Notes under the pieces: generated by a model
Seen by the model: the letters and a program-made list of their open reading frames with translations, nothing else
What the model was told of the DNA's origin: nothing
The model's database searches: none
From: an uncultured Draconibacterium sp.
GTDB lineage: Bacteria; Bacteroidota; Bacteroidia; Bacteroidales; Prolixibacteraceae
Length of the DNA stretch: 64,000 nucleotides
Direction: 5' to 3'
Assembly (NCBI RefSeq): GCF_913063105.1
Contig: NZ_CAJXYQ010000010.1
Span: forward strand, 62,001 to 126,000
Shown here: positions 25,320-34,399 of the stretch, piece by piece
How the letters are laid out: the number at the start of each line of letters is the position of its first letter
How positions within the stretch are numbered: position 1 is the stretch's first letter
Made by a program: the position numbers and the translations under genes

Positions 25320-26189
25320 TTAACTGCTTAAATTATCAAGTACTGCCAAAATCAATTTTTTCATTTCTTCGCGGTAGTTCTCATTGGCCGTAAGTGTTAC
25401 CCGGTTTGCAATAATTAAACATACCGTTAGTGCATTATGGCCCAGCATTTTACTTAAGCCGTAAATGGCAGAGCTTTCCATCTCAAAGTTGGTTATACGT
25501 AGGTTGTTGAACGAAAAATTTTCAATTTGTTCATTTAAATTAGGGAAGGCTAGCGGTAGTCTTAGTTCGCGGCCTTGTGGTGCATAAAAACCCGGAGCCG
25601 AAATGGTAACTCCTTTTTTAAATGCATTTGCTGCAAACTTGTTTAAAAGAGCCTGGCTTGCATTTACCGTGTATGGAGCAGCTAAAGCAGTACTCCATTG
25701 CGTATGTTTTTTAAATGCCTCCTCAAATTCCATATCGCAATACTGTTCGCGGTTGGCATAGTAATTCAGCAAGCCATCAAAACCTATTGACTTTTCAGAA
25801 ACAACAAATGAATTTACCGGAAGATCGGTTTGTAAGCCTCCGGAAGTGCCAATTCGTACGATGTCGAGCTGCTCCGCCCGGGCCTTAATTGTTCGGCTTT
25901 CCAAATCAATATTCACAAGCGCATCCAATTCGTTAAGTACAATATCAATATTATCGGTGCCAATACCGGTTGATATCACTGAAATCTTTTTCTGCTTGTA
26001 AAACCCGGTAATGGTTTTAAATTCTCTGTTTTGCGTGGTAAATATAATTTTATCGAAAAAACCGGCAACCGTATCTACCCGTGCCGGATCGCCAACCAGG
26101 ATAATTTGTTTGCCAATGTTTTCCGGTTTTAAATGCAAGTGGAAAATACTACCGTCATTGTTTAATATAAGTTCCGAGTGTTTAATCAT
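25320..26189 (-). CDS. Nucleoside phosphorylase (uridine phosphorylase type)
   Basis: 289 residues, cytoplasmic PNP/UDP phosphorylase family. Visible are the N-terminal phosphate-binding loop ILVGDPARVDTV, the phosphate-site loop VRIGTSGGLQ and the ribose-binding Met-Glu in NFEMESSAIYGLSKMLGH. It should split a nucleoside with phosphate to base and ribose-1-phosphate; the pyrimidine branch is favoured by the DPARVD and EMESSA patterns, but the base cannot be fixed from sequence. Operon with the SirB1-like gene. Confidence 0.88.
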   Translation of the reverse strand: MIKHSELILNNDGSIFHLHLKPENIGKQIILVGDPARVDTVAGFFDKIIFTTQNREFKTITGFYKQKKISVISTGIGTDNIDIVLNELDALVNIDLESRTIKARAEQLDIVRIGTSGGLQTDLPVNSFVVSEKSIGFDGLLNYYANREQYCDMEFEEAFKKHTQWSTALAAPYTVNASQALLNKFAANAFKKGVTISAPGFYAPQGRELRLPLAFPNLNEQIENFSFNNLRITNFEMESSAIYGLSKMLGHNALTVCLIIANRVTLTANENYREEMKKLILAVLDNLSS

Positions 26190-26433
26190 AGTTTGCTTTT
26201 AATCACCCATCAAAACTATTTAAAATAACATGGAACACCAATGGCTAAGCGGAAAACATATAAACATGTAAGCCTAACGCTTTTATGCTGACTATTGATT
26301 TTTGTTAAAAACCTACAATATGTTAAGCAGGCAGGATAAAATTGAAGCTATTTTTTATAAACTTCTATTTTGATATTAAATAACGCTTTAAATTTTTATT
26401 TTTGAGAGAAATACGAATCTAAGAATAAACCAG

Positions 26434-28251
26434 ATGTCATTTAAAATTTTCTCACTTCAACTTACCGGAAAGATAAAATCGGTTGCTGCCATTGAGCAAA
26501 AAAGAAAACAATTGGCTGACGATTATGCCGAATTTTTAAAAACAGAAAGTTCGGAAGAATTGAAATCGTTTTTAGAACTGGAGAAATACGTAAACTCCGC
26601 TGAATTTTCTTCTAAAAAGAAAGAAACAGAGGGATTAAGTTTTAAAGGAAGTGAAGAAGAAAAACAATTAAAGGAATTTCAGCGCCTGCAGAAATCAGCA
26701 CGAATAAAAAATTACTTTAAAGTGGCAGGATCATCTGACCTGCTTCGTTATGAAAAGGATAAAGAATCGAAAAAGTTAGCTGATTTTTACGCGCTTGAAG
26801 ATTACGTAAAAGAGGGAGACTTTGAAAAAGATAAACGAGAAATAAAAGGTCAGATTTTTAAAGGTTCAGCGGAAGAAAAGCATCTGAAAGAGTTTAACCG
26901 CCTTGAAAAATCAGCTGCGATAAAAGCCTTCCTCGAACTGGATGGGTCTGCAAAACTAGAGAAGCACAAAGCTTTTGAAAATTCGGAAAAATTAAAACGT
27001 TTCACCGAATTACAAACCGCAGCAGAAAGTGATCGTGAAAAGAAAAAAGAATTTAAGAACCTGCGAAAAGATGCGGAAATAAAAGAATATTTTCGTTTCG
27101 AAAAATCAAAAAAATTAAAGCTTTTTCACGAAATATCGGGTAGTCATAACCTGGCCAGGTACAACGAATTAAAAGCAAGTACCAACGAAGAGGCCTTTAA
27201 GCAAAAAGTTGCCTATTTAAAAGACAAAAAGAAATTTGAAAAAAGTGAAGCTTATAAAAAGTACAGCGAATATAAAAAGCTGGCTTCAGACGGAGTGGTG
27301 GTTTTTGTGCTTAAATACGAAAAATCAAAGCTTTATAAAAATTACCTTGACGTTAAAGAATCGTTTGATTTGAAGCGCCACAACGAGTTGGAAACATTAA
27401 TTAAATCTGACGAATACAAACAGAAAAAAACCTGGTTGGAAGACAAAAAACGTTGGGAAAAAACCGACGACTTTAAAAAATACCAAGACTATCAAAACGA
27501 CAAAAAGAAACCCGAATTTGTAAAGTTCTTTAAATACAATAAATCAAACGATTTTGATTTCTTTAAAAACTGGGATCTTGTTTTTGAAGATTCCTTTTCG
27601 GCTACTAAACCGGAGGACGAAAAATGGTATACCACTATACCGGCAGCTACAAAATCGGGGGTTAAAAACTTTGCAATGCCCGGCGACCTGAGCATATTTA
27701 CCGACGGTGCTAACCTTAAAACCGGACAAAAGCTTGCAATCCAGGTAAAAAAGGAAAATAAAAAAGGAATGGTATGGCAAATGCCTGCCGGATTTGTGCC
27801 CGCCGAATTTGAATATACTTCGGGAATAATTAGCACCGGTGATAAGTTTACATTGCAAGATGGAATTGTAGAGGCAAAAATAAAGTTTGATCCGGTAAAA
27901 CAGGTAGCGAGTTCTTTTTATCTCTCGGCCGGAAATAATGTGCCGCGCGTTAATCTTGTTGAGATGGGACCCAACAATATTTTAGGTATTTATACACTAA
28001 ACGGCAGTGCAAAAATTGCCTCCGAAGGCTTGGAAATTAACAACCTTAAAAAAGGTGAGTATATTTTTACGCTGCAGAAATCGGGAGCTAATTTTACCTG
28101 GAAAATAAATGAACTTGAAGTACTGCAGTTAACCAATAGCGAACTTAATAAACCTTTGGAATTGAATGCATCGAGCATGGTGGTTCAGCCGCTGGCAGGT
28201 AGTTCGGCAGTTTTTGAAATAGAATGGATTAAATGCTACCGAAAAAAATGA
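26434..28251 (+). CDS. Cytoplasmic protein of charged ~72-residue repeats plus degenerate GH16-like jellyroll
   Basis: 605 residues, no signal peptide or membrane helix. Residues about 46-380 are Lys/Glu-rich helical repeats with a period of about 72: the block beginning FKGSEEEKQLKEF at 70 returns at 142, KDKKKFEKSEAYKKY near 263 returns as EDKKRWEKTDDFKKY near 336, and a SxxLxRYxEL motif recurs at about 101, 172, 237 and 310. Residues about 380-603 look like a GH16/concanavalin-type jellyroll, starting WDLVFEDSF and EDEKWYT. Where active GH16 enzymes have ExDxxE, this protein has RVNLVE (505-510), so the nucleophile is lost. A carbohydrate- or protein-binding scaffold is more likely than a hydrolase (inference). 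Its stop overlaps the PAS gene start (ATGA). I do not recognise a named family. Confidence 0.75.
   Translation: MSFKIFSLQLTGKIKSVAAIEQKRKQLADDYAEFLKTESSEELKSFLELEKYVNSAEFSSKKKETEGLSFKGSEEEKQLKEFQRLQKSARIKNYFKVAGSSDLLRYEKDKESKKLADFYALEDYVKEGDFEKDKREIKGQIFKGSAEEKHLKEFNRLEKSAAIKAFLELDGSAKLEKHKAFENSEKLKRFTELQTAAESDREKKKEFKNLRKDAEIKEYFRFEKSKKLKLFHEISGSHNLARYNELKASTNEEAFKQKVAYLKDKKKFEKSEAYKKYSEYKKLASDGVVVFVLKYEKSKLYKNYLDVKESFDLKRHNELETLIKSDEYKQKKTWLEDKKRWEKTDDFKKYQDYQNDKKKPEFVKFFKYNKSNDFDFFKNWDLVFEDSFSATKPEDEKWYTTIPAATKSGVKNFAMPGDLSIFTDGANLKTGQKLAIQVKKENKKGMVWQMPAGFVPAEFEYTSGIISTGDKFTLQDGIVEAKIKFDPVKQVASSFYLSAGNNVPRVNLVEMGPNNILGIYTLNGSAKIASEGLEINNLKKGEYIFTLQKSGANFTWKINELEVLQLTNSELNKPLELNASSMVVQPLAGSSAVFEIEWIKCYRKK
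26569..27573 (+). repeat. Region encoding tandem ~72-residue protein repeats
   Basis: About four and a half diverged copies of a unit of roughly 216-219 bases, recognised at protein level (see the gene). DNA copies are not identical, so the duplication is old. Confidence 0.65.
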
Positions 28252-28601
28252 ATTTGAAGGCCCCGGATGTTAACTGGATGAATGAATTTAATGGTGCAAT
28301 TACCGTTTGTGATACCGCAGGAATTATCGTATACATGAACAGGTATTCGGTGCAACAATTTGAAAAATATGGCGGTGAAAAACTAATTGGCACAAATTTG
28401 TTGGATTGCCACCCTGAACCAGCAAAAAGCAGGCTGAAAGAGATGCTTGCTAATCCGCAAGAAAATACTTACACCACCGAAAAAGCCGGTAAGGAAAAAA
28501 TAATTACTCAACGTCCCTGGATGATGAACGAAAAATTTGCCGGTGTGGTTGAGTTATCTTTCGACCTCCCGGTTGATATGGTACACCATAAGCGCGATTA
28601 A
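28248..28601 (+). CDS. Single-domain PAS protein
   Basis: 117 residues forming one PAS domain and little else: FNGAITVCDTAGIIVYMN is the N-terminal strand pair, followed by GGEKLIGTNLLDCHPEP and the C-terminal strands. No kinase, GGDEF or DNA-binding part is attached, so it would act as a free-standing sensor or adapter. The ATG at 28248 overlaps the TGA of the repeat/jellyroll gene (ATGA), implying linked translation and probably linked function (inference). A conserved Cys and His (DCHPEP) sit in the ligand-side helix region. Confidence 0.8.
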   Translation: MNLKAPDVNWMNEFNGAITVCDTAGIIVYMNRYSVQQFEKYGGEKLIGTNLLDCHPEPAKSRLKEMLANPQENTYTTEKAGKEKIITQRPWMMNEKFAGVVELSFDLPVDMVHHKRD

Positions 28602-28631
28602 ATGTTTTGCTCTTCGCTTTTATCCCTAAAA

Positions 28632-30920
28632 TTATAAGCCACGTTTATTAAACAGGATATAACCAAAGTTAAGCGTAACATAAATGTTGGTATTGCTTTT
28701 TTCGTAGTAATTTACCGATAGGCTTACAGGCCCTATTCCGGTTTGATATACAAGCGACGCCATGCCTTGCAAATAGTAATTCTCGATAAAATTATCACTT
28801 TCAATTACGGAATAGTCGGGTTGTTCCAATTCTTCAAAAATAGGGCAGAAACCGTAAGCTTCAAGGCGTAAGTGCATCTCCGGAGTAAAGTTGTAAATCG
28901 CTTTCAGGCCGCCGGCAACATATTTATTGGAGTAAAATTGGTCGATAAACAACGATTTGCTGTGTGGCGTTGGTGTAAACCCTGTTGCTGCTAATTTTGT
29001 AGATCGGTAGGTTTTAAACAAATCCTTTGAGCTGAGGTAACTTTGAATGTGTGTACCCAAAACCAACTTTTTACTTAAGGAGAAGTAACGAAGTGCATGA
29101 GCTTCAAGCTGGAAGTACCGGTGCTTTTCGGGCGACATGGAATAAGCCGAAGTGCTGTTGCCTGCTTTGTATTGCTCTTCGCCCATTACAAAGCTGCCTT
29201 CAACTCCACGGTGGGCACCTTCGGTGGCGTATTGTTTGTAATTCAACGAATTATTTTCAAAACCAACTTTGCTCACAAAAGCATTAAATTTCGAATTGTT
29301 GGGGTCGCTACTATTGTTCGATTCTTCGGTTTGATAATACTGATTACTGGCTACAGAGTAGGCGAGTCCACCATACATTTTGCTGTGTAAACCAAGTGGG
29401 AAACCGGTTTCCACTCTAAAACTCGATTCGTCTTTAATAATATAAGGTTCGCGCACATCTTCAAAAATAAGCTCGGTACTCGACGAAAAATAGTCCCAAC
29501 GGTTAAATGTAAGGTACGATTCAAGATAAAACGGCAGGGAGGTGGGGTAGTCGATTCGTCCGCCCAGTTTAAACGAACTGTAAAACCGTCCGAAATACAG
29601 GTTTGAATGCAGGGAGTAAGCCCTACTGTTGTAGGCCCTGTAATTTATTGCCGCAAATCCCTGGTTAATGGGTTTTGTAGAAATATTGCCACCAATACTC
29701 AAGTCCATACGTTTTTCAGGTTCAACAATTAAATGCAGGTCAAAATATCCGGTGTTTTGGTTGTAACGCGTTATTGGTTGAATTGATTTTAACTGCTCAT
29801 CGGCAACCAGTTTAAAATATTCGGTTTTTAATGTAGAGAGGGGCACCACATTGTTGCGGTGTTTTATACTCTGAATAATAAATTGGCGCTGCATGGGGTC
29901 GGTAACGCCTTCAACCTGAATGTTTTGAAAGTATAGTTCAGGTTTCTTCTTATTAAAATTGTTACGTTTTGCCTGTACTTCTTTTTGGGGAACTCTTCGG
30001 TTTACAATTTGTTTAATGCCTTCAAGCGCTTCGAGAGCTGTTTTTTCTCCCCTCGAAAGTACATTTTCTATTTTATGAAAATCGAGTAAGCCCACATCAT
30101 CAAACTTGGTTTCCAGTAAAATGCCGTCAGATGGATCTATTTCAAAATTTGTTGGACGCATAACCATGTTTGATATTTGTTGCATAACATCGTCGGAGTC
30201 GGCAGCTTTCACGTCATCAGCAACCTTATGGCCAATTATGATATCGGGGTTAAAAATTTCCTTCATGTAATCGGTTGGGAAGTTATTTAGCAAACCCCCG
30301 TCAAAAAGCAGTTTCCCATCAATCTTTATGGGTTTAAAATACAAGGGCACAGTCATCGATGCGCGTATTGCATTTCCCAGATCGCCATTACGCAACACCA
30401 ACGGTTCGCTATTATTAACATCGGCAGCAATGCAGAAAAAAGGAATCATGAGTTGGTTAAAATCGTAATTACAGGCAGCACTGGTAGCAGCCGTTAGCTC
30501 CATAAAAGCAAAATCCATTTGTTCGCCCGGAATGATATTGGTGGGTGGTAGAATTTTTACTTTTTCATCTTTTTTGGCCACGCGTAACTGAATCCATGTA
30601 GGGTCTTCCTCCTGCCGTTTAAAATAATAACGATATTCGCGTTGTATTTTCCCGGTCGACCAAAAATAAAAATCATCCGATTTAAATAATTCTTCCATTT
30701 CGTCGGCAGAATAACCGGCAGCATAAAGTCCGCCAATAATGGCTCCTATTGAAGTCCCAGAAATATAATCGATTGGAATATCGTTTTCTTCCAATGCACG
30801 AATTACGCCAATATGTGCCATGCCCTTTGCTCCGCCACCACTCAGCACAAGCCCTACCGATTGTGCCTGTGTTTGCAGCACAACTATAGTAAAAAGAATT
30901 AGAAGAAGTGGCTTTTTCAT
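28632..30920 (-). CDS. Patatin-like phospholipase with C-terminal outer-membrane barrel
   Basis: 762 residues with signal peptide ending near TQAQ. N-terminal patatin domain (about 22-310): oxyanion loop SGGGAKGMAHIG, nucleophile Ser57 in SGTSIGA and the catalytic Asp in FDGGLLNNFP (about 206). A POTRA-like segment (about 330-410) and a C-terminal 16-strand-type barrel of the BamA/surface-antigen kind (about 415-762, ending with a strand finishing in NKRGL) follow. This layout matches PlpD-like type Vd autotransporters. It should place a lipid acyl hydrolase in or through the outer membrane. A TAAATTTG box lies at 30947-30954 on the minus strand. Confidence 0.92.
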   Translation of the reverse strand: MKKPLLLILFTIVVLQTQAQSVGLVLSGGGAKGMAHIGVIRALEENDIPIDYISGTSIGAIIGGLYAAGYSADEMEELFKSDDFYFWSTGKIQREYRYYFKRQEEDPTWIQLRVAKKDEKVKILPPTNIIPGEQMDFAFMELTAATSAACNYDFNQLMIPFFCIAADVNNSEPLVLRNGDLGNAIRASMTVPLYFKPIKIDGKLLFDGGLLNNFPTDYMKEIFNPDIIIGHKVADDVKAADSDDVMQQISNMVMRPTNFEIDPSDGILLETKFDDVGLLDFHKIENVLSRGEKTALEALEGIKQIVNRRVPQKEVQAKRNNFNKKKPELYFQNIQVEGVTDPMQRQFIIQSIKHRNNVVPLSTLKTEYFKLVADEQLKSIQPITRYNQNTGYFDLHLIVEPEKRMDLSIGGNISTKPINQGFAAINYRAYNSRAYSLHSNLYFGRFYSSFKLGGRIDYPTSLPFYLESYLTFNRWDYFSSSTELIFEDVREPYIIKDESSFRVETGFPLGLHSKMYGGLAYSVASNQYYQTEESNNSSDPNNSKFNAFVSKVGFENNSLNYKQYATEGAHRGVEGSFVMGEEQYKAGNSTSAYSMSPEKHRYFQLEAHALRYFSLSKKLVLGTHIQSYLSSKDLFKTYRSTKLAATGFTPTPHSKSLFIDQFYSNKYVAGGLKAIYNFTPEMHLRLEAYGFCPIFEELEQPDYSVIESDNFIENYYLQGMASLVYQTGIGPVSLSVNYYEKSNTNIYVTLNFGYILFNKRGL

Positions 30921-31133
30921 TTGTTGTGTTGTTTTCTGAACGCTATCAAATTTACAAAAAACGATAGTTTGTTAAATAAACAAAACGCTAATTTTTTTGA
31001 AAATACGAACGATATTCAATTTTTTATATTTTACAAGACATGATTTTATGGTTTAAAGTTGCTTTCTCGGTATATATTTTTCGTATGCACGCCATAATTA
31101 ATAATTTTGCAGAAAATAGAAGAAACCTGAATC

Positions 31134-31997
31134 ATGAAAAAATTGCTCTTTTTTATCATTTTTTGCCTTTGCATTTCTACTGGATATGCGCAAAGTGGCA
31201 AAGTTTTAGAATCGTTAAAATTTGAAAGTAAGGTTGTGGATTACCCCGTAGCGTATTCTGTTTATTTACCACCCGATTATGAAAGCTCGAACAGGAGTTA
31301 CCCGGTACTGTATCTTTTACATGGCTATTCTGACGATGAAACCGGATGGATTCAGTTTGGGGAGGCAAACAGTATAGCCGACCGCGGAATTGTTGCCGGT
31401 GATTTTCCGCCTTGCATTATTGTTATGCCCGACGGTAAAGTATCGTGGTATGTAAATAGTGCCGATGGAAAGGATCGCTGGGAAGATATGTTTATACAGG
31501 AGTTTATTCCTTTTGTCGAGCAGAAGTATCGAATTCGTCAGAAGAAAGAATTCAGGGCGATAGCCGGATTATCAATGGGAGGTAATGGTGCCTTACTGTT
31601 GGCGATGAAACATACAGATTTATTTTCGTCGTGTGTTGCCATGAGTGCCGGCACATTTACCGATGAAGAGATTCTTGCCAATGATAAATACGATCATTAT
31701 TTTGGTTCGATTTACGGTGCCAAAAAAGAAAACGCTGTGAGCGAGCACTGGAAAGCTAACAGCCCGTTACATTTGCTCGATACGGTGGATAAATTAAAGC
31801 TTAACTCGGTGCGCTGGTATATTGATTGTGGCGATGATGATTTCTTGTATAAAGGCAACGCTGCACTCCATGTAAAAATGAAAGATTTGGGGATTCAGCA
31901 TGAATTTAGAGTGCGCAACGGAGGTCATGAATGGAGCTATTGGCGAACAGGACTTTTCGATGGACTTCAGTTTATTTCGGCAAAATTCAGGAGATAA
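31134..31997 (+). CDS. Secreted esterase (esterase D/feruloyl-esterase-like alpha/beta hydrolase)
   Basis: 287 residues with signal peptide (to GYAQ, about 20). The alpha/beta hydrolase core shows LYLLHGYSDDETGW, the nucleophile elbow GLSMGG (Ser147), the acid region CGDDDFLYKGN and the catalytic His in NGGHEWSYW (about 267). Such enzymes release acetyl or feruloyl groups from polysaccharides or act on S-formylglutathione; export favours the former. A TAATTTTG -7 box lies at 31102-31109, 24 bases before the start. It is followed at 60 bases by another secreted protein. Confidence 0.9.
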   Translation: MKKLLFFIIFCLCISTGYAQSGKVLESLKFESKVVDYPVAYSVYLPPDYESSNRSYPVLYLLHGYSDDETGWIQFGEANSIADRGIVAGDFPPCIIVMPDGKVSWYVNSADGKDRWEDMFIQEFIPFVEQKYRIRQKKEFRAIAGLSMGGNGALLLAMKHTDLFSSCVAMSAGTFTDEEILANDKYDHYFGSIYGAKKENAVSEHWKANSPLHLLDTVDKLKLNSVRWYIDCGDDDFLYKGNAALHVKMKDLGIQHEFRVRNGGHEWSYWRTGLFDGLQFISAKFRR

Positions 31998-32057
31998 TTA
32001 AGGGGAAAAGCGTTTTGTGTTGTTCATAAAAGAGAAACACTTTATTAAATTACAATT

Positions 32058-33437
32058 TTGAAAAAGCTTTTTGCCATACTCTTTTTTATTGGCCTGACCG
32101 TTTTTTGTGAGGCTCAATCTCAATCAAAGCCTGATTTCGTTTGGGGAAATTCATTTTACTACAATACCTGTATTGGCGATACCATTCGATTTAAAAATGC
32201 CGATGTTGTTTTGCTGGCTACAAATAATCAGTTTAACACAATTAAGTTGAATAATGATACGCTTGTTTTGAAAGTGAGCAGGCGCAGTTTACCTGTTGTT
32301 TTTAAGGGAATTAGAATATTTGTTGCTGATAATAAAAATGTGAAAGATATTGCCTGCAATGCGCAGGTTCATAGTTTGTTAACTTCAGATGCATTGATCT
32401 GTTTATCCGATGCATCTGCCAAAATGCTTCCTTTCAACTCCTTTACGTTTCCGGTGAGTTATAACGATGGCTTTAACTGGAATATGAATGAAGACAATCA
32501 TATGTTTTCGTACTTAAGCCAAGCGTGTGCCAATTCAAAAAAACAGGGTTATTCGCACGAGGGAATTGGCCTGGCTTTAACCGATGCCCGCGGAGTTGAA
32601 AAGCATTGGCTTGTCGCAATGGAAAATAGCTCGGTGGTTTGGATTGAAAATAAGATTCCCGACCGGATGAACAAGGAGGCAGCCATTTTATTGCAAAGCG
32701 AATCAAACCCACAGCTGTATTATTTTTATCATCATTTGTACAAAAATAATTTGGAAATAAAAGACGGGCAGCGAGTAAGACAAGGTCAATTGCTGGGTAC
32801 TTGTTGGGGGGATGATACCTGGGGATTTGTTCAGTTGAGTTTGCTGAAAAGCGATACAATTCCAGCTTTTGCTGATTGTTTTGCCAATGCTGTAAATTTT
32901 TTCCCTCAGCTTTATGAGTTATATTTTAAAAATACCTTTCATTTTTCGCGAACGTTTACGCGCGGCAAAGTTGAGTTTGCCCGCTCGCCTGTAAGCAATG
33001 GAAATCAGAAAAATTTGCTGGCTTTTGAAGAATATGCAGGCATGGGATGGCTTTTGGGGGCATGGAATGTAAGCGACAAAGTAATGGCATGCACGAAAGG
33101 AGAGCGTGGTAATGCAAGGCTCGGCAAAACTATGTTTAAACACACAAAAGCAGCATGTACCAATCCTGTTGATTATTATGATTTTGAAATAAATGTTAGG
33201 AATGGCGTTTACCGTATACGTGCGCAGGTAGGCGATTGCGAGCAAGCATCCTGGCAAAAAGTAGTTTTTGAAGGAATTGAAGCTGTAACCTACGATTTGC
33301 CAGCGGGCGAACAAAAATGGACCAATGAACGCGTAGTTAAAGTAAACGACAGAAGGTTAAGCGTTCGTATTTTTGTCGATCCAGAGGATAATAAAATTGC
33401 GGGCTTAAGCGAAATTGTCTTTCAGCAGGCCTATTAA
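32058..33437 (+). CDS. Secreted protein with LytM-like middle part and C-terminal beta-sandwich
   Basis: 459 residues, signal peptide to about FCEAQ. The middle (about 150-280) has KDGQRVRQGQLLGTCWGDDTW, resembling the single-hybrid core of LytM/M23 proteins, but the place of HxH reads WGFVQLSLL, so no zinc site. Residues about 370-459 form a beta-sandwich like carbohydrate-binding modules (NGVYRIRAQVGDCEQASW and later VNDRRLSVRI). It starts with TTG: no ATG lies near the signal peptide. Its stop codon overlaps that of the convergent metallo-hydrolase by four bases. Probably a surface or periplasmic binding protein; function unknown. Confidence 0.7.
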   Translation: MKKLFAILFFIGLTVFCEAQSQSKPDFVWGNSFYYNTCIGDTIRFKNADVVLLATNNQFNTIKLNNDTLVLKVSRRSLPVVFKGIRIFVADNKNVKDIACNAQVHSLLTSDALICLSDASAKMLPFNSFTFPVSYNDGFNWNMNEDNHMFSYLSQACANSKKQGYSHEGIGLALTDARGVEKHWLVAMENSSVVWIENKIPDRMNKEAAILLQSESNPQLYYFYHHLYKNNLEIKDGQRVRQGQLLGTCWGDDTWGFVQLSLLKSDTIPAFADCFANAVNFFPQLYELYFKNTFHFSRTFTRGKVEFARSPVSNGNQKNLLAFEEYAGMGWLLGAWNVSDKVMACTKGERGNARLGKTMFKHTKAACTNPVDYYDFEINVRNGVYRIRAQVGDCEQASWQKVVFEGIEAVTYDLPAGEQKWTNERVVKVNDRRLSVRIFVDPEDNKIAGLSEIVFQQAY

Positions 33438-34231
33438 AAACGAATAGTCATGCCGGTTTTTACCTGGGTAGTGGTAAACGTTTGATAAAACTGTGCCAGC
33501 GCTGGAAGGGCTGTGCAGTGCGAGGGCAATACAATTTCAACTTTATTTTTCTGAAAATATTTAATGGTGTTTTGGGTTTGAACATCTTGCTTTTTAAGGT
33601 GAAAACCTCCAATTACTGCTCTTATTTCTTTTATTCCGGTAACAATTTTGGCATATTCGCAAATGTTACATATTCCGGAATGCGAGCAACCGGTTATAAC
33701 TACCAACTGGTTGTTTACAATTGCAGCCAGCGCTGTATCATCAACAATAAAGTCATCTGTACCATCAGCCAGCATAAAATCAGTGGTTAAGCTTTCAAAG
33801 TTATTTTTGCGTGGAATTTCGCCCAGGAAATAGAGATTATTGCTTAGCTTTAATGATGTAGAACTCTCTGTTAGATCAAAATTCTGCAAAGCCTGTTTAC
33901 GTGATATTTTAAGACCAACAGGGGTGTGGTCAGCTTTTCTAAACCGTTTTGAAAAACTTGCCGGATGCGTGAACAGCTGTTTGTTGCTCAGGTGAATTAA
34001 CCCATCGCCATGATCCCAGTGTCCGTGGCTTAGTACCACTTTATTTACATCATTGCCGATATCTATTTTTAGTTTTCCGGCGTTTTGTAAAAAAACGTCA
34101 GAATGCCCCGTGTCAAATAAAATTTGTTCTTCATCAATTTCAATTAAATAAGACAATCCGTGTTCGGCCAAAAATTTACCTCCGGCCACATTTTCAGTTA
34201 AAATAGTTATTGTCATATTTTCGGCTTGCAT
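33434..34231 (-). CDS. MBL-fold metallo-hydrolase
   Basis: 265 residues, cytoplasmic. Metal ligands are in LSHGHWDHGDG (HxHxDH variant) and in TGCSHSGICNI, then IGGFHL. The order matches the subfamily that includes the archaeal beta-ribofuranosylaminobenzene 5'-phosphate synthase-like hydrolases, whose bacterial members have no proven substrate. An internal ATG at 34216 (MTITILTEN) gives the usual family N terminus and is an alternative start. Confidence 0.86.
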   Translation of the reverse strand: MQAENMTITILTENVAGGKFLAEHGLSYLIEIDEEQILFDTGHSDVFLQNAGKLKIDIGNDVNKVVLSHGHWDHGDGLIHLSNKQLFTHPASFSKRFRKADHTPVGLKISRKQALQNFDLTESSTSLKLSNNLYFLGEIPRKNNFESLTTDFMLADGTDDFIVDDTALAAIVNNQLVVITGCSHSGICNICEYAKIVTGIKEIRAVIGGFHLKKQDVQTQNTIKYFQKNKVEIVLPSHCTALPALAQFYQTFTTTQVKTGMTIRF

Positions 34232-34399
34232 GGTCTGTTTTTATGAAAAATAGTAATCATTTGTTTATAATTGGGTAAAGTTAGTTAAAATAATTTAGCC
34301 TGAATTACATTCTAATATTGACTCGCATTTGCTAATTATTTATTTTTAGATAATCAATAGAATTCTTAAGCATAACAAGTAATCAATAAATATTTTAAC

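Noticed and set aside
26569..27573. Possible CRISPR or DNA tandem repeat
   Set aside because: Periodicity is only at protein level, about 72 residues, with diverged DNA copies and one continuous reading frame.
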